A DNA stretch of 64,000 nucleotides from Gilliamella sp. WF3-4 (GTDB lineage Bacteria > Pseudomonadota > Gammaproteobacteria > Enterobacterales > Orbaceae): NCBI RefSeq assembly GCF_001690275.1, contig NZ_LZGW01000022.1, forward strand, positions 56,607 through 120,606, given 5' to 3'. A model generated the notes under the pieces. That model searched no databases and had not been told where the DNA came from. It worked only from the letters and a program-made list of their open reading frames with translations. Each line of letters starts with the position of its first letter. The stretch's first letter is position 1. Below are positions 31,065 through 44,689 of the stretch, in pieces. The translations under genes were made by a program, and so were the position numbers.

Positions 31065-33371
31065 ATGATTAATAAACAAATTAGCCATATTATAGCTAGT
31101 GAGCTGACGGTAAAACCAGAGCAAGTTTTAGCTGCAATCCAATTATTGGATGAAGGTAGTACCGTTCCATTTATTGCCCGTTATCGAAAAGAGGTGACAG
31201 GAGGCCTTGATGATACTCAATTACGCACTTTAGATAGCCGATTGAGCTATTTACGTGAACTTGAAGATCGCAAACAAACGATTTTAAAGTCAATTGAAGA
31301 ACAAGGTAAATTAACACCAGAATTAAGCCAAAGTATCATACAAACGTTAAGTAAAACCGAACTTGAAGATCTTTATTTGCCTTATAAACCTAAGCGTCGT
31401 ACTCGTGGTCAAATAGCTATTGAAGCGGGTCTTGAACCATTAGCTAATGACTTATGGCAAAACCCAATACTTGATCCTGAAATTGAAGCGGAAAAGTATA
31501 TCAATTCGGACAAAGGTATTGCGGATACTAAATCTGCATTAGATGGCGCACGCTATATCTTAATGGAGCGATTTGCTGAAGATGCAGCATTACTGGCAAA
31601 AGTACGGCATTATCTTTGGAATAATGCGCATTTAGTTTCACAAGTGGTTAGAGGCAAAGAAGAAGAGGGCGCAAAATTTCGAGATTATTTTGCACAAAGT
31701 GAACTTATTTCAAAAGTGCCGTCTCATCGAGCTTTAGCGATGTTTCGCGGTCGAAATGAAGGCTTTTTACAACTTTCAATTAATGCTGATCCTCAATATG
31801 AAGAAGCACCAAAAGAAAGTTATTGTGAACAAATTATTACTGAGCATTTAGCGATACATTTCAATAATGATCCTGCTGACAAATGGCGTAAAGCTGTTAT
31901 TAATTGGACATGGCGTATTAAAATTTTAATGCACATGGAAACCGAACTTATGACGACCCTACGTGAACGCGCTGAAGAAGAAGCGATTAACGTATTTGCC
32001 GCTAACTTGCATGACATGTTAATGGCTGCACCAGCGGGTATGAAAGTTACGATGGGGATGGATCCTGGATTAAGAACAGGGGTTAAAATTGCGGTTGTTG
32101 ATGCGACAGGTAAATTAGTCGCAACTGAAACAATCTACCCACACACAGGGCAGGCCGATAAAGCCGCTATGCTAGTTGCAGCGCTTTGTATTAAATACCA
32201 AGTCGAATTAGTTGCTATTGGCAATGGTACTGCATCGCGCGAAACAGAACGCTTTTATCTTGATGTTCAAAAAAAATATCCAGAAGTTAAAGGGCAAAAG
32301 GTCATTGTTAGCGAAGCTGGAGCATCAGTTTATTCTGCATCTGAGCTTGCAGCACAAGAGTTCCCTGATCTTGATGTGTCGATCCGTGGTGCGGTATCAA
32401 TTGCAAGGCGCTTACAAGATCCATTAGCCGAACTTGTTAAAATTGATCCTAAATCAATTGGCGTTGGTCAATACCAGCATGATGTCAGCCAAACGCAGCT
32501 TGCTAAAAAACTTGATGCCGTGGTTGAAGATGGTGTAAATGCGGTTGGTGTGAATTTGAATACTGCTTCGATGATGTTACTTGCGCGTATTGCTGGGCTT
32601 AATAAAGTTATTGCCAAAAATATTATTGATTGGCGTAATGAAAATGGTCAATTTACTGATCGTAAACAATTATTAAAAGTATCGCGTTTAGGCTCTAAAG
32701 CCTTTGAACAATGCGCTGGTTTTTTAAGAATTATGGATGGTAAAAACCCACTTGATGCATCAGCGGTTCATCCAGAGGCTTATCCTGTTGTTGAGCGAAT
32801 TTTAGAAAAAAATCATAAATCTTTAAAAGAAATTTTAGGTGATACAAATTACTTAAAATCCCTTAAAGCGATAGATTATGTGGATGACCATTTTGGCGTT
32901 CCAACCGTCACAGATATTATTAAAGAGCTAGATAAACCAGGGCGAGATCCAAGACCTGAATTTAAAACAGCTCAGTTTGCAGATGATATCGAAACAATGG
33001 AAGATCTAAAACTGGGTATGATTATGGAAGGTACAGTAACCAATGTTACTAATTTTGGCGCATTTGTTGATATTGGCGTACACCAAGATGGCTTGGTACA
33101 TATTTCAGCATTGTCAAACAAATTTGTTGATGATCCAAGAACTGTTGTAAAAGCTGGTGATATTGTTAAAGTGAAAGTGATTGAAGTAGATATTCCTCGC
33201 AAACGTATCGCTTTAACCATGCGTCTTGATGATCCTGCTTCATTAACTAAACAGGAAGATAATCGATCTTCTAAAAGTCGCTCACATACTAGCAAACAAA
33301 ATAATACGCCATCATTAGGCAACAGCGCGATGGGGAACGCATTTGCTGCAGCGTTTAAAAACAATAAATAG
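31065..33371 (+). CDS. tex: Tex/YhgF S1-domain RNA-binding transcription accessory protein
   Basis: 768 residues. The N-terminal Tex helical domain contains [20 protein letters not shown] RuvC/YqgF-like fold follows around 325-455 ([17 protein letters not shown]), then helix-hairpin-helix motifs ([21 protein letters not shown]) and a C-terminal S1 domain ([20 protein letters not shown]). It binds nucleic acid and is linked to transcription fidelity and survival; the exact role is open. Its neighbour greB lies upstream. The Shine-Dalgarno is weak. Confidence 0.94.
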   Translation: MINKQISHIIASELTVKPEQVLAAIQLLDEGSTVPFIARYRKEVTGGLDDTQLRTLDSRLSYLRELEDRKQTILKSIEEQGKLTPELSQSIIQTLSKTELEDLYLPYKPKRRTRGQIAIEAGLEPLANDLWQNPILDPEIEAEKYINSDKGIADTKSALDGARYILMERFAEDAALLAKVRHYLWNNAHLVSQVVRGKEEEGAKFRDYFAQSELISKVPSHRALAMFRGRNEGFLQLSINADPQYEEAPKESYCEQIITEHLAIHFNNDPADKWRKAVINWTWRIKILMHMETELMTTLRERAEEEAINVFAANLHDMLMAAPAGMKVTMGMDPGLRTGVKIAVVDATGKLVATETIYPHTGQADKAAMLVAALCIKYQVELVAIGNGTASRETERFYLDVQKKYPEVKGQKVIVSEAGASVYSASELAAQEFPDLDVSIRGAVSIARRLQDPLAELVKIDPKSIGVGQYQHDVSQTQLAKKLDAVVEDGVNAVGVNLNTASMMLLARIAGLNKVIAKNIIDWRNENGQFTDRKQLLKVSRLGSKAFEQCAGFLRIMDGKNPLDASAVHPEAYPVVERILEKNHKSLKEILGDTNYLKSLKAIDYVDDHFGVPTVTDIIKELDKPGRDPRPEFKTAQFADDIETMEDLKLGMIMEGTVTNVTNFGAFVDIGVHQDGLVHISALSNKFVDDPRTVVKAGDIVKVKVIEVDIPRKRIALTMRLDDPASLTKQEDNRSSKSRSHTSKQNNTPSLGNSAMGNAFAAAFKNNK

Positions 33372-33389
33372 GAAATATATTACAAATTA

Positions 33390-33413
33390 AGGGACGGTTG
33401 TCCCTATTTTTTT
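33390..33413 (+). terminator. tex terminator
   Basis: Six-base stem AGGGAC (33390-33395) with GTCCCT (33400-33405), loop GGTT, followed by a run of T starting at 33407. Confidence 0.75.
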
Positions 33414-33580
33414 ATCAAAGTTCTTCCCATATTATATAGCTATTTGAATATTGCTCTAGAGCAGATAAGCAAAATGAACAAACTTATCACTTTACCTAAA
33501 TCATGTTACAATCAAAAATAGATTATTTCTTAAAAGATTTATCAGAAATAAAAGTAATAGGAAAAGGGCTATCAAAAACA

Positions 33581-35125
33581 ATGAAAAAATATTTTAATGT
33601 TGTTCCACTGACATTATTAGTTATGCTGTCAGGATGTGATAAAAGCAAAGTAAAATTAACGGAAGAAATTAGAACAACACTGGAAGATCAAGACAAACCA
33701 ATTTGTTTTTATCTAGGGAAAGTAACATTCCCTTATCTGAAAAAAAATCTCAGTTACCCAGCAAACACACGAGCGGAAGTGTGGGTAAACAACGAATTAA
33801 ATCGGCGATTAGAAGTTTTTACAAGCTTAGGTTTGTTAAACCGTTCATTAGATGCTGACAACCAGACCACAGCCTATCAATTAGCTAAATTAAATAGTGA
33901 TACAAAATTTAAAAAAGGTAGTTTTTGTTTTGGACAAGTGACTTTAGATAAACTATTTTTTTTAGATATTAGCAATAACGTAAATTTATTTGCAACAGTC
34001 ACTTATAATATTGAACAAATTCCTTCTTGGGTTAATAGTGATATTTTTAAACAATATTTTTATGCCGGAGAGTTAGACGAAAATAAAAAAAATACGCATT
34101 TTACCTATAGCTACCCTGAACTCATCAATGGGCAATTTCCAAACCAAATATCGTCTAGTATAAAGTTAGCGAAACTGGTCAATGGTGAGTTTATCTTTGA
34201 TAACGATGATTCGATAATGCAGTCATTTTTTTATAGTAAAGATGATAATAAATGGGATCAGGAACATTTCACTTATGCATATTACGACAAAGAAAAAGTA
34301 GCTAAAATAAGGAAATATTTTTTTTCATATAATCAAATTATTAACGATTGGGGTATAGAATCGGATCCCGTATTATTTGCAAAAACAAATCCTTCAGAAA
34401 ATTTAGCCCGCTCAACTAACCAAGTTGTAATGTATTACTATTTTGATCATGCCATTACCGAAAATCGTATTAAGTCGGCAACAGGCAATATAAAAAATAA
34501 GTTATTGGGTCAATACCAAAATTTGCTAGGTAATGGCGACAGCTCTATTTTTGAAATGAATTTTGATGATAGAGGGTTAGTTACTTCTTTTATTGAGACA
34601 ATTAAAAGTTATAATTATGGACTGGAGCGTAGTATTGTCGCTTCTGATGATTTAGAAACAGAAAGAACAAGCTGGAAATTTTATGATTATTTTACTATGT
34701 CTTTGCCTAGCCAGAATCAAAATTATCTTAATCCGTTTGCAACAGATAATTATAAGAAAACCGATTTATTTGATATTTTCCAAACAGACCACAGAACGAA
34801 ATTTGTCCAAACAATGGAGGGGGTAGATAAACTTCGTTCAGTTTTTGTCGGCTACGATGATGAAGATAAGATACTATTTTTTGATAATAATATGACATTT
34901 CAATATAATAATAAAAATCAGTTGATTTCTAGAGTGATCGATAATGGCATATATACTATGGAGTATAATAAACAAGGTCAGCTGATCAATTTAAAAAAAT
35001 ATTTTGATATAAAAAAGAAAGCAATTCTTGAGTGTCAATTTTCTAAACATAATGAAAAAGGTGACTGGATAGTTAAAGAGTGTAATGATAACAAGATAAC
35101 CACACGAACTATTGAATATTATTAA
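33581..35125 (+). CDS. Lipoprotein of unknown function with YD-like C-terminal repeats
   Basis: I do not recognise this family. The start at 33581 gives a lipoprotein signal, MKKYFNVVPLTLLVMLSGC, with lipid-modified Cys19. An upstream in-frame ATG at 33503 would bury that signal and is rejected. The 514-residue product is rich in Asn, Asp, Lys and aromatic residues. The last 100 residues contain repeats of YD/Rhs-like pattern: FQYNNKNQLISRVID, MEYNKQGQLINLKKYFD and KHNEKGDWIVKE. There are no transmembrane helices beyond the signal. It stands alone between tex and ushA. An outer-membrane or cell-surface location is inferred. Confidence 0.6.
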   Translation: MKKYFNVVPLTLLVMLSGCDKSKVKLTEEIRTTLEDQDKPICFYLGKVTFPYLKKNLSYPANTRAEVWVNNELNRRLEVFTSLGLLNRSLDADNQTTAYQLAKLNSDTKFKKGSFCFGQVTLDKLFFLDISNNVNLFATVTYNIEQIPSWVNSDIFKQYFYAGELDENKKNTHFTYSYPELINGQFPNQISSSIKLAKLVNGEFIFDNDDSIMQSFFYSKDDNKWDQEHFTYAYYDKEKVAKIRKYFFSYNQIINDWGIESDPVLFAKTNPSENLARSTNQVVMYYYFDHAITENRIKSATGNIKNKLLGQYQNLLGNGDSSIFEMNFDDRGLVTSFIETIKSYNYGLERSIVASDDLETERTSWKFYDYFTMSLPSQNQNYLNPFATDNYKKTDLFDIFQTDHRTKFVQTMEGVDKLRSVFVGYDDEDKILFFDNNMTFQYNNKNQLISRVIDNGIYTMEYNKQGQLINLKKYFDIKKKAILECQFSKHNEKGDWIVKECNDNKITTRTIEYY

Positions 35126-35175
35126 TAAATTTAATGATATTCGATATAGAAATCATCCACATTATCAAACATCAC

Positions 35176-35228
35176 AAAAAACTGTAGTGCCAACAATGAG
35201 GTATAAGCCTTGAACACAGGCACTACAG
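35176..35228 (-). terminator. Terminator after ushA
   Basis: Perfect 10-base inverted repeat CTGTAGTGCC (35182-35191) and GGCACTACAG (35219-35228). On the minus strand the stem is followed by six T (complement of 35176-35181), which fits the end of the leftward nucleotide-salvage transcript. The 27-base loop is longer than usual. Confidence 0.55.
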
Positions 35229-35324
35229 CTGCGTTAGCTTAATTACTATTACCGAATAATATAGTAATTATTTTCGAGCAATGTGTCCCTAATAAATGTT
35301 TACGTTTAAACTTTCCTAAATAAT

Positions 35325-37007
35325 TTAGTTATTTATAAATTGTGTTGGTTCATAATCAGATGCCTTAATTGGCGAATGTTTTTCAAAATACTGTTTTACT
35401 ACATCAGCATCACGATAACCCGTATCAACATAAGTTGGTGAAGTATTGGTTATTGGGTAACCATCACCACCAGCAGCTAAAAAGTCTAGCGTAACTATGC
35501 GATATGATTTTTGTAAATCGATAGGTTCATTTTTAATTTTTATATCTTCAATGTTATTGTTTGATCGTGTCAAGGTGATATTTTTCATATGCGCATATCC
35601 GCCAGAACCTGGTTTTTTGTTAAGCGCTACTTTAAGATAATCAATTAATTCACTACCAGTCAGATCAAAATAAACAACGTTATTACCAAAAGGCTCAACT
35701 TTTAAAATATCGCGATAAGTAATATTACCTTCAATTAATGAATCGCGAATCATACCACCTGACATAATCCCCATATCAGCACTGGTTTTTTCAATAAAAG
35801 CGCTAAGCAATAATTGTCCCATATTGCTTTGTTGATATCTTACAATATTACGATCACCTTCAAGTCGGCCGGATAACTCTCCGCTTTTAATTATTAAGTG
35901 TTGCTTTCCTTGTTCTTGATAAGGCTTTAGATTTTCGAGTAATTTTTTATCTTGTAATATCTCTTCACTGTAATATTCGAGGCGTTTTGTACCATCGCCA
36001 TTATCAACTTCTTTTTTTAAATTGATAGGGATTAGTTGATAATTTTGCAAAGTTATTTTGCCGTTTAAAAAGGTAAAATCTGCACGCCCAACATATTTAC
36101 CCCATTCATGCGCTTGAACAATCCAAGTCCCGTTTTGCTGATCGGGTGCACAAGGGGTTCCTGGGACATATTCGGTAATGCGCTTATTTGGACTTGCCAT
36201 ACAAACGGGATTTTGTGAATGACCACCCACAATCATATCTAATTCACCACTTTTTAACCCGCGGGCTAATTCAACATCTCCAGGCGCCATTGAACCATGT
36301 TCGCCATTTTCATAATGTCCCATATGCGTTAAAGCAATAATCATATCAGGATGTTCCATCTTTTTTATCTGAGCTATAATTTTTTGCGCCTCGGGTAAGG
36401 TTTTATGAAATTCAATGCCATCAGTATTTTTAGGTGAAGCTAAAAAAGTTGTATCATCCGTGGTTAATCCAAATACTGCCACTTTAATACCATTTAAATC
36501 AAATGTTGTGTAGGCATCAAAAACGCGATTATCGGTGCCTTTAAAGTAAGTATTTGCAGATAGAAAAGGAAAATTTGCCCATCTTTGTTGTTCACGAATA
36601 ATCGTTAAAGGGTGATCAAATTCATGATTACCCACAGCCATCGCATTGTAGCCAATTTCATTCATACCTAAAAAATCAGGTTTTGCTTGAAGCACATCGG
36701 ATTCAGGAACGCCAGTATTAATATCACCGCCAGATAGAAGCAACAATTTTCCGCCTTTAGCAGCTACCTCCTTTCTTATTTTATCAACGACTGTTTTTTG
36801 TGCAGCAAGTCCATATTCACCAATATCATTTTGCCAAAAACGACCGTGGTGATCGTTAGTATGTAAAATAGTAAATTGATAAATTGTGTTCTTTTCCCAA
36901 GTGGGTGTTGTTTGTTTTTTGTTCGAAACAGTCGCTATAACATTAGCTGAAAACATACTCAAAACAACAAGTAGTGATATTTTTTTATTTAATTTTGGCT
37001 GAAACAT
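35325..37007 (-). CDS. ushA: Periplasmic UDP-sugar hydrolase / 5'-nucleotidase UshA
   Basis: Hydrolyses UDP-sugars and nucleoside 5'-monophosphates in the periplasm. 560 residues with a signal peptide ending near SANVIA. Metallophosphatase motifs are present in order: TILHTNDHHG, LSGGDINTG, VGNHEFDHP and IVGGHSQNP. The C-terminal substrate domain contains RLEGDRNIVRYQQSNMG and VEPFGNNVVYFDLTG. It is very close to E. coli UshA over its whole length. A strong AGGAGG precedes the start. It is last in the pdp-ushA end of the salvage cluster and delivers nucleosides for import. Confidence 0.94.
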   Translation of the reverse strand: MFQPKLNKKISLLVVLSMFSANVIATVSNKKQTTPTWEKNTIYQFTILHTNDHHGRFWQNDIGEYGLAAQKTVVDKIRKEVAAKGGKLLLLSGGDINTGVPESDVLQAKPDFLGMNEIGYNAMAVGNHEFDHPLTIIREQQRWANFPFLSANTYFKGTDNRVFDAYTTFDLNGIKVAVFGLTTDDTTFLASPKNTDGIEFHKTLPEAQKIIAQIKKMEHPDMIIALTHMGHYENGEHGSMAPGDVELARGLKSGELDMIVGGHSQNPVCMASPNKRITEYVPGTPCAPDQQNGTWIVQAHEWGKYVGRADFTFLNGKITLQNYQLIPINLKKEVDNGDGTKRLEYYSEEILQDKKLLENLKPYQEQGKQHLIIKSGELSGRLEGDRNIVRYQQSNMGQLLLSAFIEKTSADMGIMSGGMIRDSLIEGNITYRDILKVEPFGNNVVYFDLTGSELIDYLKVALNKKPGSGGYAHMKNITLTRSNNNIEDIKIKNEPIDLQKSYRIVTLDFLAAGGDGYPITNTSPTYVDTGYRDADVVKQYFEKHSPIKASDYEPTQFINN

Positions 37008-37035
37008 GGTTCCTCCTAAATCCTTATTATAATGA

Positions 37036-38337
37036 CTACTCCGTAATCACTTTATAAATCAATTGTGGCTCGCTTGCACTATCACTAACAATAATATTGT
37101 CATACAATTTTTGTTTGATTGCATCAAGCTTATCAGTATTGGCATGAATCGTTAATAAAGCTTCACCCTCATCAACTTTATCGCCGACTTTTTTATGTAA
37201 TACGATTCCAACCGCTGGATCGATGATATCATCTTTGGTTGCTCGCCCCGCGCCTAATTGCATTGCAACAATGCCAATTTGATCCGCAATAATCTTTGTA
37301 ATGTAGCCTGATTTTTGCGCAGGTAGTGCGATTTGGTATGGCGCGCTTGCTAATTTTTCAGGATGATCAACAACCGAGCTATCACCACCTTGCGCTTCAA
37401 TTAAGGTTTTAAATTTTTCAATTGCTTTACCATTTTTTATGACCTCTTGCAGTTTAGCTCTGGCTTCTTCTAATGTTTTCGCTTTGTTGGCAAGCACAAC
37501 CATTTGGCTACCTAATGTTAAAACTAGCTCAGTTAAATCAGCAGGACCTTTACCTTTCAAAGTATCAATCGCTTCTTTTATTTCAAGTGCATTACCAATT
37601 GCAAAACCAAGTGGTTGTGACATATCTGAAATAATAGCCATGGTTCTGCGACCAATTTGGTTACCGATATTGACCATTTCGTGAGCTAAATTTTCTGAAT
37701 CAGCCATATTTTTCATTAGTGCGCCATCACCGGTTTTAACATCAAGCACAATAGCATCAGCACCAGCAGCTAATTTTTTACTCATAATTGAGCTTGCAAT
37801 AAGTGGAATAGAATTAACGGTGCCAGTTACGTCACGTAGTGAATAGAGCTTTTTATCGGCTGGTGTTAAATTACCTGACTGACCAATTACTGCTAAACCC
37901 TTGGTATTCACCTGATTAATAAAATCTTGTTTGCTTAATTCTATTTTGAATCCCGCAATCGACTCAAATTTATCGGTGGTGCCACCAGTATGCCCAAGTC
38001 CACGCCCTGACATTTTAGCGACCGGTACATCTAATGCTGCAACTAAAGGAGCAAGTACTAATGTTGTGGTATCACCCACACCACCAGTTGAATGTTTATC
38101 GACCTTAATTCCTTTTATTGATGATAGGTCAACAGTATCACCTGAATACATCATGGCACTGGTTAAATCCGCACATTCTTTTGATGTCATACCTTGATAA
38201 TAAATTGCCATTAATAAAGCGCTAACTTGGTAATCAGGGATAGTACCATTAGTGTAATTAGTAATAAAAAATTGAATTTCGTCTGTGGTTAATGCATGTC
38301 CATCACGTTTTTTTTCAATAATATCTACAAATCTCAT
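37036..38337 (-). CDS. pdp: Pyrimidine-nucleoside phosphorylase (Firmicutes Pdp type)
   Basis: Splits uridine or thymidine with phosphate to base and (deoxy)ribose-1-phosphate. 433 residues, with the glycosyltransferase-3 family signature [20 protein letters not shown] and phosphate/base loops [15 protein letters not shown] and [21 protein letters not shown]. Over its whole length it reads like Bacillus Pdp (for example [31 protein letters not shown]) rather than E. coli DeoA. Horizontal origin from a Firmicute is therefore likely (inference). It lies 28 bp before ushA and 173 bp after cdd. Confidence 0.9.
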   Translation of the reverse strand: MRFVDIIEKKRDGHALTTDEIQFFITNYTNGTIPDYQVSALLMAIYYQGMTSKECADLTSAMMYSGDTVDLSSIKGIKVDKHSTGGVGDTTTLVLAPLVAALDVPVAKMSGRGLGHTGGTTDKFESIAGFKIELSKQDFINQVNTKGLAVIGQSGNLTPADKKLYSLRDVTGTVNSIPLIASSIMSKKLAAGADAIVLDVKTGDGALMKNMADSENLAHEMVNIGNQIGRRTMAIISDMSQPLGFAIGNALEIKEAIDTLKGKGPADLTELVLTLGSQMVVLANKAKTLEEARAKLQEVIKNGKAIEKFKTLIEAQGGDSSVVDHPEKLASAPYQIALPAQKSGYITKIIADQIGIVAMQLGAGRATKDDIIDPAVGIVLHKKVGDKVDEGEALLTIHANTDKLDAIKQKLYDNIIVSDSASEPQLIYKVITE

Positions 38338-38364
38338 TATTCGTCTCTCTTAATATCAATAAAT

Positions 38365-38417
38365 TAGGATTATATTCTTCTCATCCATAATTTGGCTTGA
38401 TGAGAAGGCTAATCCTA
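38365..38417. other. Composite stem-loop between cdd and pdp
   Basis: Nested inverted repeats: TAGGATT (38365-38371) with AATCCTA (38411-38417), and inside it CTTCTCAT (38377-38384) with ATGAGAAG (38400-38407). The 173 bp gap is long for this operon. The structure could be an attenuator, a partial terminator or an RNA-processing site that sets pdp-ushA levels relative to cdd. Confidence 0.45.
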
Positions 38418-38510
38418 GCTAACAATAAGTATCAATTTCTTTTTATTTTTAATTGCGTTCAATTTTAACTATTTTCAATATAGCTAAAATTACATTGCTC
38501 ACAAGCAAAA

Positions 38511-40912
<2,402 letters not shown>

Positions 40913-40937
40913 GTAAATCTCCAAATATTCTGATGAG

Positions 40938-42107
40938 TTAATTAATGGGGATAGCTAATAATAATTTTTGATATGTTAAAAAACGCTCAATGATTGCTGG
41001 ATGATATTTTTTATCATGAATAAATTTTTTCAGTAATTTTCTATCATCCGAGGTAAAGTATGAGAGTGCCAAATTCATTAAACGAACTCTAATAGGCTCA
41101 TCAACAAAAGCTGCTTGGATACCACATAGTGTTATATCAAGCAATTCTAATCGCGAAAAAGAAAATATCGATTGAGCAATATGGTATTCTTTTTCAATGT
41201 CGGTACCAAAAATTCCGGCATCATCCGTGTTAAGAGTAATGCGAACACCTTGGTCATACAGTTGTCTAATTGGATGATTAAGTATATCACCCTGTAATTT
41301 ATTCACTAAAATACGATTGCTGGTGAGAGCAATTTCTAAAGTGATTTTGTTATCAACTAATTGCTTAATCAATGTATCATCTTCAATAGCAGCAATACCG
41401 TGCCCAATTCGATTTGCGCCATGTTTTAGCGCTTGAATAATACTTTCCGCTGAGTCAATTTCACCAGCATGGTAAGATTTTTTTAAATTTAATTCAGAAG
41501 CAAGTTGATGAGCCTTTTTAAAATCATCAAAATGTCCTGCTTTCTCATTGCCAGCAATATTAAATCCAGTAATAAATGGATGATAATTATTTTCAATAAA
41601 ACGCAGTGTATCATGCACCACATCGGCGCCAAGGTGTCGTACGCCAATTACATGGTACCTAACGGTAATATTATGCTCTTTTTGAACATCAATAATTGCT
41701 TTATCCATTTGATTAAGAGTTTGTTGAAATCTTTCTTTGTCCCAAACAACTTTTCCTTGTCTTTCTGTTGCGCAAATATGATAGGGCGACAAGAACAGTT
41801 CACAATAGATTAACCCTTGCTTGGCATTTCTGCTTAAAAAATCGTAAGTAATCAGGTAATAATCGTCAGGATGTTTAACAAAACTCGAAACAGTGTCATA
41901 AGTTTGAATAAATGAAACAAAGTCGGATTCATCATAGTTATATCGACCATTTTTATACTCGGTCGCATCATATTCGCCTTGTTGATAACATAATGAATCA
42001 GGGAAAGTTAAATGATTTTTATTGGCTAATTTTTTAGCCATAAAGGGAGTAATACTGCCTTCGACATGCTCATGAAGTATAACTTTGGGGTTTATGTGTT
42101 TATTCAT
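40938..42107 (-). CDS. add: Adenosine deaminase-family enzyme
   Basis: Metal-dependent TIM-barrel deaminase, 389 residues, longer than E. coli Add (333). Visible ligands: HEH in [16 protein letters not shown] in [10 protein letters not shown], the conserved His in RIGHGIAA, and DD in [11 protein letters not shown]. Two usual features differ: HVHLDG is replaced by HEHVEG, and the CP before TSN is missing (IALTSNRI). The active-site core is complete, so adenosine, deoxyadenosine or a modified purine nucleoside are all possible substrates. It heads the add-cpdB-cdd-pdp-ushA run; cpdB begins 25 bp downstream. Confidence 0.8.
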   Translation of the reverse strand: MNKHINPKVILHEHVEGSITPFMAKKLANKNHLTFPDSLCYQQGEYDATEYKNGRYNYDESDFVSFIQTYDTVSSFVKHPDDYYLITYDFLSRNAKQGLIYCELFLSPYHICATERQGKVVWDKERFQQTLNQMDKAIIDVQKEHNITVRYHVIGVRHLGADVVHDTLRFIENNYHPFITGFNIAGNEKAGHFDDFKKAHQLASELNLKKSYHAGEIDSAESIIQALKHGANRIGHGIAAIEDDTLIKQLVDNKITLEIALTSNRILVNKLQGDILNHPIRQLYDQGVRITLNTDDAGIFGTDIEKEYHIAQSIFSFSRLELLDITLCGIQAAFVDEPIRVRLMNLALSYFTSDDRKLLKKFIHDKKYHPAIIERFLTYQKLLLAIPIN

Positions 42108-42481
42108 CTTGTTCTAATCTGCTTAAATACGCTTATTAAGGTACTTGTAATAGTGATTATTAATCAACTGGCAAACGTATCAAATACCAGAATTGATACA
42201 CTTATTATAAGCATTTTATGCTATTTTGATAAGATACTTGTTTTCCATACCTTTGTTTCCTATCAATTTATTTTCTATACATTTTGTGCAATTTATCGAT
42301 TTTCTGTGAGGCCGATAACATTTTGTCGCAATCAGGAATTAGGCAACAATTAATCTGTTGCCTATTTATAGAACAAATTATTAGTAGAATAATCTAACTT
42401 ATCTATCTATTTCAACATTAACTAGGTAGTTAATGTGAAACTCACATTATTGGACGTTAATGCCAATTCACCGCTTGATTT
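42108..42481. other. Gap between nupG and add, probable promoter of the salvage run
   Basis: 374 bp with no convincing gene; the 95-codon frame at 42066-42353 has no protein-like features. A hairpin, TAATGTGA (42431-42438) with TCACATTA (42442-42449), lies 33 bp after nupG. It lacks a T-run, and its 3-base spacer does not fit a CRP site. Confidence 0.35.
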
Positions 42482-43723
42482 TTAGGCTAATTTTTTATCA
42501 GTGGCATCATTTTTGAAAATAAAAACAAAAACAATTGCAAGCACTAATGAATAGCCCGCAAATATAAGCCAAACAGAATGCCAATCTACAATTTTTTCTA
42601 TTGTATAGTAATTAACCACAAAACCACTAGCCATGGTACCAATATAAGCACCAATACCATTTGTCATCATCATAAATAGCCCTTGTGCACTATTACGGAT
42701 ATCTGATGAAACAGTCTTATCTACATACATGGAGCCTGAAATATTATAGAAGTCAAAAGCACAACCATAAACAATCATTGAAAGCAGTAGCAATACAAAA
42801 CCGACAGGAGATGGATCACCATAAGCAAATAATCCAAAACGAGCTACCCAAGCAAATATACTAATCAGCATGACATATTTGATACCTAGGCGTTTCATGA
42901 AGAAAGGCACAAATAAGATAAAGACGACTTCTGATATTTGCGAAATAGAAAGTAATACAGCAGGATATTGAATAACTAAACTATCTTTAAATTCAGCAGC
43001 ATTATCAAAGCTATGTAAGAAACTATTACCAAACGTGTTGGTAATTTGTAAGATTCCGCCTAACAAAGCCGCAAACAGAAAAAAAACAAACATTTTAGGT
43101 TGTTTAAATAATACAAAGGCATCTAATCCTAAAGAGCTAATCAGTGATTTTTCTTTACTGCTATTTTGTGATGTAGGAATAAAAGGCAGTGTTAACGAGT
43201 AAAGGCTAAGTAAAATAGAACCTATTGCAGCAATGTAAAGTTGCATACTGCTTGATTCTAATTTTAAGAAACTAACTAGCCACATAGCGATAATAAAACC
43301 GACTGTACCATATATCCTAATTTTAGGGAATTGACCAATAACATCAAGGCCTTGAGAGTTTAAACATGAGTAAGCAATTGAATTGGAAATAGCGATAGTC
43401 GGCATGAAAGCTAAGCAGTGAATTAACATGACAATTGTCATCATCACCGGTGTTGTCATAAACGCGGCGATAGCTAATGTTATAGCACCAATCAAGTGGC
43501 AAATAATATAAAGGCGATTGGCCGGTATCCATCTATCAGCAATAATTCCCATTAAACTTGGCATAATTAATGAGGCTATCGCTATTGAGCTATATACTGA
43601 AGCGACTTCAATGCTAGTAAAATTTAATTGGTGCTCTAGATAATAATTTAAAGTTATTAACCAGCTCCCCCAGATGAAGAATTGCAAGAAAAATATAACT
43701 TTAAGCTGTAACTTAATATTCAT
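42482..43723 (-). CDS. nupG: NupG/XapB-family nucleoside:H+ symporter
   Basis: 12-helix inner-membrane nucleoside importer of the NHS family, 413 residues. The opening LKVIFFLQFFIWGSWLITLNYYL and the following GIIADRWIPANRLY are typical of NupG/XapB. The segment ISQISEVVFILFVPFFMKRLGIK matches the second half. AAGGA precedes the start. It sits between deoD and add, so its cargo (purine and pyrimidine nucleosides) is supported by context. Confidence 0.88.
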   Translation of the reverse strand: MNIKLQLKVIFFLQFFIWGSWLITLNYYLEHQLNFTSIEVASVYSSIAIASLIMPSLMGIIADRWIPANRLYIICHLIGAITLAIAAFMTTPVMMTIVMLIHCLAFMPTIAISNSIAYSCLNSQGLDVIGQFPKIRIYGTVGFIIAMWLVSFLKLESSSMQLYIAAIGSILLSLYSLTLPFIPTSQNSSKEKSLISSLGLDAFVLFKQPKMFVFFLFAALLGGILQITNTFGNSFLHSFDNAAEFKDSLVIQYPAVLLSISQISEVVFILFVPFFMKRLGIKYVMLISIFAWVARFGLFAYGDPSPVGFVLLLLSMIVYGCAFDFYNISGSMYVDKTVSSDIRNSAQGLFMMMTNGIGAYIGTMASGFVVNYYTIEKIVDWHSVWLIFAGYSLVLAIVFVFIFKNDATDKKLA

Positions 43724-43889
43724 TTATGGTTCCTTATTAAATGAGATCTTCTCTACTATTAGATAAAAATTAATGAATAAATAAAAATTTGTTATCGCTA
43801 TTAAAAACTAGCTATAACGCTAAAAATATTCACGTTTAAAGCTGTTGGTTTACAGCTAATGCGACAATTAGTTGGTTTGTTTTTAACCT

Positions 43890-43916
43890 AAAAAAAATGG
43901 CAGAAATTCTGCCATT
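43890..43916 (-). terminator. Terminator of deoB-deoD
   Basis: Stem AATGGCAG (43896-43903) with CTGCCATT (43909-43916). On the minus strand it is followed by a run of T from the A-run at 43890-43897. It lies 5 bp after deoD and separates the deoBD transcript from nupG. Confidence 0.8.
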
Positions 43917-43920
43917 AATT

Positions 43921-44637
43921 TTAATTTGAATTAAGTAATACCGATTCTAACGCAACATTAATCATATTTTTAAAGCCTAATTGTCGCTCTTCTGCCGACA
44001 TTGCTTCGCCTTTTCGTATGTGGTCAGATACTGTACAAATTGTTAATGCTTTAGCTCCATATTCACTAGCCACACCATAAATGCCCGCTGCTTCCATTTC
44101 AACGCCTAAAATATTGTACTTTTCCATAATATCAAACATATCAGGTTCAACACTATAAAACAGATCGGCAGAAAAAAGATTGCCAACTTTAACATTTACG
44201 CCTAAGTTTTTAGCAGCATTAACGGCATTGCAAGTCAAACCAAAATCGGCGATAGCGGCAAAATCGTGATCTTTAAAACGTAAACGATTGACTTTTGAAT
44301 CGGTACAAGCACCTAAGCCAATAACAACATCACCAAGATTAACATCAGGACTGATTGCGCCACACGAACCGATACGAATGATATTTTTAACACCATAAAA
44401 TTTGATCAATTCGGTTGTATATATAGAACAAGATGGAATCCCCATACCATGTCCCATAACAGAAACTTGCTTACCTTTATAGTGGCCTGTAAAACCAAGC
44501 ATTCCTCTTACATTAGTCACTTCTTTTGCATTTTCTAAAAAAGTTTCGGCAATAAACTTAGCTCGCAATGGATCGCCAGGCATTAATACCGTTTGAGCAA
44601 AAGCATTATCGGTGGCGTTAATATGTGGGGTAGGCAT
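43921..44637 (-). CDS. deoD: Purine nucleoside phosphorylase DeoD
   Basis: Cleaves inosine, adenosine and guanosine (deoxy forms too) with phosphate. Trimer-of-dimers PNP of 238 residues, beginning [29 protein letters not shown]. Phosphate site GDPLRAK, substrate segment [10 protein letters not shown] and the catalytic Asp in [11 protein letters not shown] are intact. GAGGAG precedes the start. It lies 52 bp after deoB in the same transcript. Confidence 0.96.
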   Translation of the reverse strand: MPTPHINATDNAFAQTVLMPGDPLRAKFIAETFLENAKEVTNVRGMLGFTGHYKGKQVSVMGHGMGIPSCSIYTTELIKFYGVKNIIRIGSCGAISPDVNLGDVVIGLGACTDSKVNRLRFKDHDFAAIADFGLTCNAVNAAKNLGVNVKVGNLFSADLFYSVEPDMFDIMEKYNILGVEMEAAGIYGVASEYGAKALTICTVSDHIRKGEAMSAEERQLGFKNMINVALESVLLNSN

Positions 44638-44689
44638 TTAACTCTCCTCAATTTATTACTAAAAATGTACTACACTAACTAAAAAATCG

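Noticed and set aside
42066..42353. 95-residue plus-strand frame between add and nupG
   Set aside because: Hydrophobic low-complexity translation, antisense to the add start, no Shine-Dalgarno; more likely AT-rich noise.
42431..42449. TGTGA/TCACA pair as a CRP site
   Set aside because: The half-sites are 3 bp apart instead of 6, so it does not fit CRP; kept only as a hairpin.
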